The translations under genes and the position numbers were made by a program. Shown piece by piece: positions 16,106-23,513 of a stretch of 44,567 bases of DNA. Under the pieces are notes generated by a model, which had not been told where the DNA came from, did not search any database, and worked only from the letters and a program-made list of their open reading frames with translations. Source of the stretch: an uncultured Muribaculaceae bacterium (lineage in GTDB: Bacteria > Bacteroidota > Bacteroidia > Bacteroidales > Muribaculaceae); contig CAJUKD010000017.1 of NCBI GenBank assembly GCA_910587235.1, forward strand, positions 1-44,567, written 5' to 3'. Within the stretch, counting starts at the first letter, position 1. Each line of letters opens with the position of its first letter.

Positions 16106-17329
16106 ATGAAACAATCTATTTCAGCTATCCTCATCATGTCGGCAGCGCTTTCCGCTTTTGCTTCGGCTCCGGTTTTTGTTTCGGCTCCTGATTTGATACC
16201 GGCTCCGGCGACGAATCACTGTATGACGGCAAGGCATACGCTTCCGGCAGCAGAGAGGACTGTCGCTTCGGACTACGATTGCAATTATTACTGGCTGTCT
16301 TCAGACGGAACGATTTCGGATACCTGGGAAACAAGTATGACTGAAATTGTTGCCGGTGAAGCGGAAAATGAATTCATATTGAAGAATTTTCTTGCCGATA
16401 CCTTCAGGCCTGAAGGCGGGGCGGAGTTTTCGACCGATGATATCCGTGTTGTTTACGATCCGCAGTACGGTTCGCTTGTGATACCGTGCGGACAACCGCT
16501 TTTTGTGCGCACCGAGGGCGACAAGGAAATGCAGATCTGTATTTATTCTCTTCGCCGCGGAGAGAAAGGATGGATGCTCGGGCTTGACGGCGATATGCTG
16601 CTGGCTCCGACTGCCACCGGTTTTGCTCTGGCGGAAATATCGGAAGTACAAGGTTTTTATATCGGATATTACGACGAATCTACAAAACGTTTCAGCGGCT
16701 ATGGCGGAGTATTGTATCCCGACTTTTGCGAATTCAACGGTGTGATGCTTTATCAGGTTACCGCAGGCGAGGATACGGAGATGATGCCATTTCTCAATAA
16801 CATATATTCCGAAGTGACGGAACCTGGATTGTTGAGTGTACGTAATTTTGCAAACTTCGGTTATGATGTCACTGTAAATTTCGCATATAACCTTGCGTCA
16901 GGACAAGCCTGTGCGGTAAATCCGCTTCTTGGCGTACTGTATGATACATCAGGAGTACAGAATCCCTACTATGCTTGCGATGCGGATGCCGCGGACGGTG
17001 GCACTGCCGTGCTCGACGCCGAAGGCCGCTATGCGCTTACAGCCGACATAAGCACCGATGCTCTCGGCAATTCCTTGCTGACAATTCCTTTATGGGGAGC
17101 TTTCATGGGAGAGCGGTGGCTTGGCCTTTATGGAAGTACGAGCGTCATGCTGTTCTTCGAGTTGCCTGAACCGGAAGCCGGAAATGCTCCCGGGCTTTTG
17201 ATAGATGCTGATGCTGAACCTGAGTATTATAATCTTCAGGGATGTCGCCTTGAAAATCCTGTGCCGGGAAATATCGTGATATGCCGTAAAGGACGCGAGG
17301 TACGCAAGTTCTTGTTCGTCGGAGAGTGA
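16106..17329 (+). CDS. Secreted protein of unknown function with sorting-like C-terminus
   Basis: This is a 407-residue protein starting MKQSISAILIMSAALSAFAS, a signal peptide cleaved near Ala18-Ala20. The mature part has no domain that I recognise. It is beta-rich, with many aromatic and acidic residues, and repeatedly refers to short hydrophobic strands. The C-terminus (EYYNLQGCRLENPVPGNIVI) has the YYNLQG-R-ENP form typical of short C-terminal domains on Muribaculaceae secreted proteins. A ribosome binding region AAAAGGAAAAA precedes ATG 16106. It follows the tandem-Ig gene on the same strand and is probably in the same transcript, so both may be exported by the same route. It could be a homologue of proteins seen only in this family. 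No function is assigned. Confidence 0.7.
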   Translation: MKQSISAILIMSAALSAFASAPVFVSAPDLIPAPATNHCMTARHTLPAAERTVASDYDCNYYWLSSDGTISDTWETSMTEIVAGEAENEFILKNFLADTFRPEGGAEFSTDDIRVVYDPQYGSLVIPCGQPLFVRTEGDKEMQICIYSLRRGEKGWMLGLDGDMLLAPTATGFALAEISEVQGFYIGYYDESTKRFSGYGGVLYPDFCEFNGVMLYQVTAGEDTEMMPFLNNIYSEVTEPGLLSVRNFANFGYDVTVNFAYNLASGQACAVNPLLGVLYDTSGVQNPYYACDADAADGGTAVLDAEGRYALTADISTDALGNSLLTIPLWGAFMGERWLGLYGSTSVMLFFELPEPEAGNAPGLLIDADAEPEYYNLQGCRLENPVPGNIVICRKGREVRKFLFVGE

Positions 17330-17438
17330 CGGCCTACATAAAGACGGCTGTCAATATGAACAATAAATGATAATCCCGCGTTTTTATTTGTGATAGTCGA
17401 TAACGGCTGTCATAAATAAAAAATTAATTTCACTGATT

Positions 17439-17603
17439 ATGGATAAGAAATATGTATGCGATGTATGTGATTGGGTATATGACCCCGCAGTAGGTGACCC
17501 TGACAGCGGAATCGCTCCGGGAACATCATTTGAAGACCTGCCGGATGACTGGGTATGTCCCGTCTGCGGAGTCGGTAAAGACCAGTTCTCACCGGTAGAA
17601 TAG
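17439..17603 (+). CDS. Rubredoxin
   Basis: This short gene encodes 54 residues beginning MDKKYVCDVCDWVYDPAVGD. The two iron-binding pairs, CDVC (Cys7 and Cys10) and CPVC (Cys40 and Cys43), show the C-x2-C ... C-P-x-C-G pattern that holds one iron atom in rubredoxin, with the family's GDPDSGI and PDDWVCP segments. It is a cytosolic one-electron carrier used by anaerobes, for example with superoxide reductase, rubrerythrin or flavodiiron proteins. None of these partners lies next to it. It stands alone between a secreted-protein gene and a terminator hairpin. The short direct repeat ACGGCTGTCA occurs twice upstream (17344-17353 and 17403-17412). Confidence 0.97.
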   Translation: MDKKYVCDVCDWVYDPAVGDPDSGIAPGTSFEDLPDDWVCPVCGVGKDQFSPVE

Positions 17604-17662
17604 CTTTACATTCATTTTCGACCGGGCATTTTCTCTGATCAATTGATAATTGCCATACTTTT

Positions 17663-17701
17663 AGTAAACGCGTCGGACCGTATCGGTCAGGCGCGTTTAC
17701 T
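17663..17701 (+). terminator. Hairpin terminator after rubredoxin
   Basis: A 10-bp outer stem AGTAAACGCG / CGCGTTTACT encloses a second 5-bp stem GACCG-TAT-CGGTC. It lies 59 nt after the rubredoxin stop and is followed by GTATATTTTG. Confidence 0.7.
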
Positions 17702-17771
17702 GTATATTTTGCGAAAGTCGCACCTTTTTTGACTGTTGCCTAATACTGTCGCTCGGCAAAGGTAAGATAAA

Positions 17772-17804
17772 TTTGGCTTTGTTTTCGACTTATTCGTAAT
17801 TTTG
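17772..17804 (+). promoter_or_regulatory. Bacteroidales promoter for the macrodomain-like gene
   Basis: TTTG at 17772-17775 and TAATTTTG at 17797-17804 are separated by 21 nt. The ATG at 17849 lies about 45 nt downstream of the -7 box. Confidence 0.7.
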
Positions 17805-17848
17805 TGTGGTTGAATTCGGTTTTACCAACTGTTTATGTATATTCTGTT

Positions 17849-18256
17849 ATGGATCAGTTGAGATATACGCCTGATAATATTAGCTCGCTTGGCGAGGATG
17901 AGATTTTTGTATTCGGAAGTAATCTTGCCGGTAATCATGCCGGAGGGGCTGCGCGTGTCGCTCTCGAACGTTTCGGCGCTGTAATGGGGCAAGGAGTCGG
18001 AATACAAGGCCGTTCCTATGCCATACCGACCATGCAGGGTAGTTTGGAATCAATCAAGCCTTATGTCGACGATTTTTTCGAACTTGCCGAAGAGTGGGAT
18101 CAGACCACATTTCTGGTCACACGTATAGGCTGCGGTATCGCCGGATTCACGGATGAGAAAATCGCTCCGTTATTCGACCGCGCACTGGATATGTATAACG
18201 TTGTCCTACCCGAGTCTTTTGTCAGGATTCTACAGGCCAGACGTTCTAAGGGTTAG
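17849..18256 (+). CDS. Macrodomain-like protein of the A1S_2505 type
   Basis: This is a 135-residue soluble protein. ATG 17849 (MDQLRYTPDNISSL) is preferred because upstream in-frame codons overlap the promoter. The core shows DEIFVFGSNLAGNHAGGAAR, GRSYAIPT and FLVTRIGCGIAGF. This set belongs to small bacterial and phage proteins of the A1S_2505 group, which look like a compact macrodomain-type fold: a glycine-rich loop after a GSN strand, plus a second glycine loop in the TRIGCGIAG strand. By analogy it may bind or process an ADP-ribose-like nucleotide, but no activity is known to me. Its stop overlaps by 4 nt the stop region of the convergent SDR gene (18253). It has its own promoter. Confidence 0.7.
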   Translation: MDQLRYTPDNISSLGEDEIFVFGSNLAGNHAGGAARVALERFGAVMGQGVGIQGRSYAIPTMQGSLESIKPYVDDFFELAEEWDQTTFLVTRIGCGIAGFTDEKIAPLFDRALDMYNVVLPESFVRILQARRSKG

Positions 18257-19029
18257 CTCAGTGTCTGTTTTCCCCCTCCGTTGACGAAAAGCACCTGCCC
18301 GTTGATCCACGATGATGCGGGAGAAGCGAAGAAAAGTACTGCTTGGGAGATGTCGGAAACATTCCCGAGTCTTTTTATAGGGGTGTGGTGTAGCATTTTT
18401 TCCCTCATTTGGGGTGTCATTACCGATGCAAGGGCCCCGGTTTCGGTTGCGCCGGGTCCCACACAATTGATTCTTACGCCGTAAGGTCCGAAATCGTATG
18501 CCAGATTTGCCGCAAGATGGTTCATTGCGGCTTTGCTTGAAGCATATATACTCATATCGGCTTCCGTATTCACAGAACTTACAGATGTTATGTTGATGAT
18601 GCTTCCGTATCCAGATTCACCCATCAGAGGAACTGCGAGTTGGCACAGACGCCATGGCGCGAATACGTTTATACGGTATATGCGTTCTATGTAGCCGGAG
18701 TCTGTTTTGAATATGTTTTCACGGCCTCCTCCTCCCATGCCGGCATTATTGACAAGGATGTTGATAGTGCCGAAAGTTACGACGGCCCTGTTGATAAGTT
18801 CTACAAGGTCCGGATCTGATGTCACATCACATTTTACGGCTATAGCTTTCCCTCCGTCTGCCACGATACTTGCGGCTACGTTCCGAGCTTTTTCTATGTT
18901 GATGTCACCTACAACGATCATGGCTCCAGCTGCAGCAAGAATTTCGCAACAACTTTTGCCAATGCCGTCGCCGCCGCCTGTGACTACCGCGACTTTTCCG
19001 GAGAGATTGAACAGATCACACAAACTCAT
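18253..19029 (-). CDS. SDR-family oxidoreductase, 7-alpha-hydroxysteroid dehydrogenase-like
   Basis: The product is 258 residues from ATG 19029; an in-frame ATG at 19062 would add 11 hydrophobic residues that are unlikely to be real. It is a classical short-chain dehydrogenase with the TGGGDGIG cofactor loop (17-24), an acidic Asp42 after beta-strand 2 (favours NAD), NNAG (94-97), catalytic Ser149, Tyr162 and Lys166, and Asn121. From Tyr162 to the end it is unusually similar to E. coli HdhA as I remember it: YASSKAA, TPQMREKMLHHTPIKRLG, SPASSWINGQ, GGG near the end. HdhA oxidises the 7-alpha-hydroxyl of bile acids. The similarity makes bile-acid or other steroid oxidation a real possibility, but SDR specificity cannot be read from motifs alone. 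It is monocistronic and divergent from the sulfatase gene. Confidence 0.8.
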   Translation of the reverse strand: MSLCDLFNLSGKVAVVTGGGDGIGKSCCEILAAAGAMIVVGDINIEKARNVAASIVADGGKAIAVKCDVTSDPDLVELINRAVVTFGTINILVNNAGMGGGGRENIFKTDSGYIERIYRINVFAPWRLCQLAVPLMGESGYGSIINITSVSSVNTEADMSIYASSKAAMNHLAANLAYDFGPYGVRINCVGPGATETGALASVMTPQMREKMLHHTPIKRLGNVSDISQAVLFFASPASSWINGQVLFVNGGGKQTLS

Positions 19030-19215
19030 AATTGTAGTAATATATGTTGTAATAAATAACATTTCAGATGCTTCATGGTTTTGGGTTCTGTCGATTAATG
19101 CCTTCGTTATTTGTATTTATATTTTAGCTCTTTCTAAAATGTGTCTATAGACTGTTCTGGGATTGTATTTATCGGGATGTTCTTAGTTTGAAATTATTAA
19201 TTTTTGTGGAAATTG

Positions 19216-19248
19216 GTTGTAGATTAATATCCTTCGGCATTAGTTTTG
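19216..19248 (+). promoter_or_regulatory. Bacteroidales promoter for the sulfatase and the utilization locus
   Basis: GTTG at 19216-19219 and TAGTTTTG at 19241-19248 are separated by 21 nt. The transcript would start near 19255, about 21 nt before the sulfatase ATG. This may be the first promoter of the long co-oriented locus. Confidence 0.65.
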
Positions 19249-19275
19249 TGATGATTTCTTTAAACTGATGCCTAA

Positions 19276-20817
19276 ATGAAAAAATTCTTTTTGACAGTAG
19301 CGACAATATTCATGCTTCAATCCTCTCATGCTCAAAGCCTGGAGGCGCATGGCTCACGTCCGAATATAGTTCTTATAAATCTTGACGATATGGGATGCGG
19401 TGATCTGTCGGTCACGGGAGCTCAGGGTTATCTTACTCCAAATATAGACAGACTTGCGGTCGAAGGAACTCGATTCACTCAGTTCTATGCGCCGTCTTCT
19501 GTCAGTTCAGCCTCTCGTGCAGGCCTTATGACAGGGTGTTATCCAAGTCGGATCAGTATAAACGGTGCTCTTAAGCCACTTACTGGTATAGGGGTTCATC
19601 AGGACGAACGATTCATCTCTCAGATATTGAAAGGTGCCGGATATGCTACAGCGATTGTCGGCAAATGGCATATTGGCGACGAGAAAGAGTTTCTTCCTCT
19701 TCAAAGAGGATTTGACGAGTGGTTTGGTCTGCCATATTCCAACGACATGTGGCCATTCGGTTATAAATACACATTCAATGAAACTCCTACCGAACGAGTG
19801 TGGGATCGTCCCGACCTTCCGCTCTACGACGGCAACGAGGTTGTACGCTATATTATGGACATGGACCAGCAAAGCGAACTGACTACTCTTTACACGGAGC
19901 GGGCTGTCGATTTTATACACCGCAGCAGCGGACGGCCTTTCTTTCTCTATTTTGCCCATACGATGGTTCATGTCCCTCTGCCTGTCGCCGAGCGATTCAG
20001 AGGCAAAAGCGAACAGGGGCTTTTTGGTGACGCCATGATGGAAGTGGACTGGAGTGTCGGGGAAGTCCTTGATGCCATAAGGGAGATCGGTGCAGAGGAA
20101 AATACTCTTGTCGTGTTTACTTCCGACAACGGAGCCTGGATTAATTTCGGTGCGCATGCCGGAAACAACGGCGGCCTGAGGGAGGCCAAGCATTCGTCGT
20201 TCGAAGGCGGACAGAAAGTTCCGTGCATCATGAAGTGGCCGGCCGTGATACCGGCCGGAAAAATAATAAACAGGATGGCCAGCCAGATCGATCTGTTGCC
20301 GACTTTTACGGCTCTTGCCGGAGGGGAACTTCCTGAAAAGATCATCGACGGGGTGGATATAACACCGCTTATGGCGGGCGACAATTCATTTCGTCCTCAT
20401 GAATATCTTTATTATTATGTCTTGAATTCGCGGCTTAACGGTGTGCGCGACGATCGGTTCAAGCTTGTCGAACCGCATAAGTATGCATCCCATGAAGGGA
20501 CTTTGCCTCACGATGACGGAACTCCAGGCAAACGTGTCACGAATACTACTGACTGGGCACTTTATGATTTGCGACGCGACCCGGGCGAACGTTATGATGT
20601 AAAAGACATGTATCCCGAGGTTGTGGTCAGGCTCAAGTCGGCACTTGACGATATGAGAGCGCGTTGCGGCGACAGTAATATGAAAGTCAAAGGGAACGAA
20701 AAAAGGCCCCATGGTTATATATATAATCCGCTGATTGAAAAGTATTCGCATGACCGCTCCGATTACACTGTCCGCGGACGCGGAAACAAAACGGACAAAG
20801 ATCCGAAAAACAAATGA
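19276..20817 (+). CDS. Formylglycine-dependent sulfatase (S-type)
   Basis: This is a 513-residue secreted or periplasmic protein with signal peptide MKKFFLTVATIFMLQSSHAQ. It belongs to sulfatase family S1. The metal ligands LDDMG (Asp37-Asp38) and TSDNG are present. The residue converted to formylglycine is Ser77 in SSASR (pattern S-x-A-x-R), so maturation needs an anaerobic sulfatase-maturating radical-SAM enzyme rather than the cysteine-type system. Other family segments are GYATAIVGKWHIG (122-134), HTMVHVP and GLREAKHSSFEGGQKVP, the latter typical of arylsulfatase-A-like enzymes. It hydrolyses a sulfate ester on a sugar or other substrate that I cannot name. It opens the co-oriented run of utilization genes, which suggests a sulfated substrate or ligand. 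Confidence 0.9.
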   Translation: MKKFFLTVATIFMLQSSHAQSLEAHGSRPNIVLINLDDMGCGDLSVTGAQGYLTPNIDRLAVEGTRFTQFYAPSSVSSASRAGLMTGCYPSRISINGALKPLTGIGVHQDERFISQILKGAGYATAIVGKWHIGDEKEFLPLQRGFDEWFGLPYSNDMWPFGYKYTFNETPTERVWDRPDLPLYDGNEVVRYIMDMDQQSELTTLYTERAVDFIHRSSGRPFFLYFAHTMVHVPLPVAERFRGKSEQGLFGDAMMEVDWSVGEVLDAIREIGAEENTLVVFTSDNGAWINFGAHAGNNGGLREAKHSSFEGGQKVPCIMKWPAVIPAGKIINRMASQIDLLPTFTALAGGELPEKIIDGVDITPLMAGDNSFRPHEYLYYYVLNSRLNGVRDDRFKLVEPHKYASHEGTLPHDDGTPGKRVTNTTDWALYDLRRDPGERYDVKDMYPEVVVRLKSALDDMRARCGDSNMKVKGNEKRPHGYIYNPLIEKYSHDRSDYTVRGRGNKTDKDPKNK

Positions 20818-20854
20818 ATGTGCTTATGCGTCTTTTTTTAAAAAAATATTTTCA

Positions 20855-22387
20855 TTGAAACGTATCGATTCCCTTATATTGCTCGTGAATTCGCTTTCGA
20901 AGTCGGAACGTAAGGCTTTTGTAATGCGTTGTCGCGGTAATGCCGGTGATTTGACGCGCAAGAGTTATTCATTTATTTACCGGCTGATTTCCGACGATCA
21001 TCTGTGCGATGGAAATAAAGTAAAAGAACAATTCCTGCTCCGGTATCCCGGCGGAGCGTTCGAGGTTGAAGTAAAGTACCTTTACGACAAAATCACCGAA
21101 ACTCTTATGTCGTTGCGTCCGGTCAAAGATATTACATATAGTCTGCTTAATGACATAGGTAAAGCCCGGATGTTTTTCGAACGCTCTCTTTTCGAGGAGA
21201 GTTTTGAACTTACGGCATCGGTGATTGAAAAAGCCCGTCGGCTTGGACTCAACGAAATTGTCCTTATGGCCCAGAAGCTTGAACTTGAATTTTTTCTGTC
21301 GCTTGATTTTCCCGGCATAAGCGAACGCGAACTATTCGAGAAGCATACGCTGCAGCGCAAGACTCTCAAAAGCATAAGTCTGATAACAGAGCACGCGTCG
21401 CTTTATAATCTTTTGCGACAGCGCATGTTGCACATAGGTTCCATTCACACATCGGAGCAGCAGAATATCATGCACGATCTTGTAATGAGCGAATTCTACA
21501 GTTTCAGTGCCGAGTCGGAAAAATCATTTGAGCTTGAACGTAATCACCGTATGTTTCAGGCAAGCTATCTTATGGAAACCGGTGATATGGAGGGGGCGCT
21601 GACGGTCTACAGCTCTCTTCACCGTCTGTTCGAAGAGAATCCCGGAAATCCAGCCTCGACACCTATATATCATCTTTCAGTGCTCGAAGGCATATTGCGT
21701 GCTCTGCGTTTTGCCCGACGTTACGGGGATATGGAAATATTTCTCGAAAAAGTCAGGGCGATGGCTGTCAAATCGTCGTCGGACATGAAAGCCAACATAT
21801 TGTGTCTGCTATTCCAATACGAATTGGTTCCGCATCTCGATACCGGTGATTTTTCTTCCTGCCGCGATATTGTGGCACGGTATCGCGACATTCTTGGCGG
21901 AAAAGAAAGCAGACTGCTCTCGGTGCGGGAATGTGAACTGATGCTTTATTTGGCTATTGTCGAACTCGGACTTGGAAACTGGAAAAAAGTGAACCGTATC
22001 ATAGCCCAGGCTATGGTCAACCAGAATATCAAATATCTGCCGATGATGCGCACCGTGCGCCTTGTGCGTCTTATGGCATATTACGAGCTTGGAGAACATG
22101 ATCTGTTGCAATATGAAGCCAGATCCATCTTGCGTTCGTCGGGAAAATTCGTGTTCGCCACGGAGCGCATGATGCTCCGTTTTCTTGCCAATTCGGAACT
22201 TCCGCCCATGAAACGCCAACGGATGGCTATATGGAACAAGCTCAGTCCGGTTCTGGATAAATTATCTGCCGATAAATATGAACGCAAGCTTCTGCTGCAT
22301 TTCGACTTTACCGCATGGGTTGAAACAAAGCTTACTGGAGTGCCGTTGTCGGAAGTTTTGGCTCGCAAGTCGAAACCCTACGTCTGA
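20855..22387 (+). CDS. All-helical protein, RusR-like candidate regulator
   Basis: The preferred start is TTG 20855, giving 510 residues that begin MKRIDSLILLVNSLSKSERK. This avoids an 83-nt overlap with the sulfatase that earlier in-frame codons (ATG 20750) would need, although those cannot be excluded. The whole protein is alpha-helical, without a signal peptide or membrane segment, and has TPR-like helical pairs (ETGDMEGALTVYSSLHRLFE, YYELGEHDLLQYEARSILRS). No DNA-binding domain is evident. It lies directly upstream of two ribokinases and a SusC/SusD pair. In Bacteroides rus loci an unassigned regulator-like protein (RusR) has the same position and approximate size, which is my main reason for the call. 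The role remains inference. Confidence 0.6.
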   Translation: MKRIDSLILLVNSLSKSERKAFVMRCRGNAGDLTRKSYSFIYRLISDDHLCDGNKVKEQFLLRYPGGAFEVEVKYLYDKITETLMSLRPVKDITYSLLNDIGKARMFFERSLFEESFELTASVIEKARRLGLNEIVLMAQKLELEFFLSLDFPGISERELFEKHTLQRKTLKSISLITEHASLYNLLRQRMLHIGSIHTSEQQNIMHDLVMSEFYSFSAESEKSFELERNHRMFQASYLMETGDMEGALTVYSSLHRLFEENPGNPASTPIYHLSVLEGILRALRFARRYGDMEIFLEKVRAMAVKSSSDMKANILCLLFQYELVPHLDTGDFSSCRDIVARYRDILGGKESRLLSVRECELMLYLAIVELGLGNWKKVNRIIAQAMVNQNIKYLPMMRTVRLVRLMAYYELGEHDLLQYEARSILRSSGKFVFATERMMLRFLANSELPPMKRQRMAIWNKLSPVLDKLSADKYERKLLLHFDFTAWVETKLTGVPLSEVLARKSKPYV

Positions 22388-22490
22388 TGTTTGCCAGTCA
22401 GTGTTTTGGGTTTGCAGGTCGCGCATTTTTGCTGTTTTGAAATTATATTTTTTGTGAATATTTGGTCATGAATGCGCCTTAAAGGCAGCA

Positions 22491-22498
22491 TATATTTG
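22491..22498 (+). promoter_or_regulatory. Bacteroidales -7 box upstream of the first ribokinase
   Basis: TATATTTG (TAnnTTTG) lies 21 nt before ATG 22520. The only TTTG upstream (22461-22464) is 26 nt away, longer than usual, so it may be an activator-dependent promoter. Confidence 0.5.
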
Positions 22499-22519
22499 CA
22501 TCACAACATCTAATCCGCC

Positions 22520-23449
22520 ATGAAATCGAATTCTACCGCTCCAAGAATTGTAGTTGTCGGCAGCTGTAATACCGATATGATTATACGAGCCGATCGTTTT
22601 CCCGCACCGGGTGAAACGGTTCTCGGCGGCACATCTTCTATGGAACCGGGTGGAAAAGGTGCTAATCAGGCTATTATGGCAGCCAGACTCGGTGGCGACG
22701 TCACTCTGATTTCAAAAATCGGATATGACCTTTTCGGCCTTCAGGCTATAGAACTTTATCGCAACGAAAAGATTTCGACGAAACATGTGGTGACCGATGT
22801 CGCGAATCCCTCCGGACTCGCTATGGTGACGGTGAACTCCATGGGAGAAAGCCATATAATCGTAGCTCCGGGGGCAAATTCCACACTCAGTATCGATGAT
22901 GTCAGGAAGGCCGAGAATTGTATCGCCTGCGCCGATATATTGATTGTCCAGCTTGAGATTCCCATCGATACAGTCGGTTTCGCCATATCGTTGGCACAAA
23001 AGTACGGTGTGCGCACAGTGATGAAGCCGGCTCCGGCTCCGCTTTCTCTGAGCGATTCCATCATCAGCGGGCTTTTTGCGATTCTTCCCAACCACGTCGA
23101 GGCGGAACACCTCACAGGTATTAAGATTGACGGAGCAGACAGTGCCAGAGCTGCTGCCGATATGATTAGCGCGGGTGGAGTCGAAAATGTGATAATTACT
23201 CTCGGTAGCGGGGGCGTCTTTGTAAAAGCCGGCGATTCCTATGCTTCAATTCCGGCCAGAGATGTTGAAGTTGTCGATACGACCGGTGCCGGCGATGTTT
23301 TCTGTGGAGCTTTCTGCTATCAGGTTTCGCTCGGACGTCCGATAATGGATGCCGCCTTGTATGCCAATGCGGCGGCATCGCTGTCGGTGACGCGTTTTGG
23401 TGCGCAAAGGGCAATACCTTACCGCGAGGAAGTAGATGCAATAATCTGA
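22520..23449 (+). CDS. Ribokinase (first of two)
   Basis: The product is a 309-residue PfkB/ribokinase-family sugar kinase, full length and without signal peptide. It has the N-terminal VVVGSCNTDM, the substrate-binding GGKGANQA (44-51), NHVEAEHLTG (191-200) and the DTTGAGD motif (253-259) with catalytic base Asp259. Ribokinases phosphorylate D-ribose at O-5 with ATP; close relatives act on other pentoses or deoxy sugars. It shares the arrangement of the next gene but is clearly divergent from it. In Bacteroides rus loci a pair of ribokinases (RusK1/RusK2) has this position before SusC. I call it ribokinase for fold and motif; the exact substrate is not certain. Confidence 0.9.
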   Translation: MKSNSTAPRIVVVGSCNTDMIIRADRFPAPGETVLGGTSSMEPGGKGANQAIMAARLGGDVTLISKIGYDLFGLQAIELYRNEKISTKHVVTDVANPSGLAMVTVNSMGESHIIVAPGANSTLSIDDVRKAENCIACADILIVQLEIPIDTVGFAISLAQKYGVRTVMKPAPAPLSLSDSIISGLFAILPNHVEAEHLTGIKIDGADSARAAADMISAGGVENVIITLGSGGVFVKAGDSYASIPARDVEVVDTTGAGDVFCGAFCYQVSLGRPIMDAALYANAAASLSVTRFGAQRAIPYREEVDAII

Positions 23450-23513
23450 CCATTGGCCGGTATGAACCGGAAATTGAATAATATAGCGAATAAACCAAAA
23501 ACATCCGTTCTTG

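Noticed and set aside
17344..17412. Direct repeat ACGGCTGTCA (17344-17353 and 17403-17412) as an operator
   Set aside because: Only two copies of 10 nt spaced by 49 nt; no symmetry and no regulator, so chance cannot be excluded.
19507..20193. 228-codon open frame antisense to the sulfatase
   Set aside because: It is a shadow of the sulfatase coding frame and shows no protein-like features.
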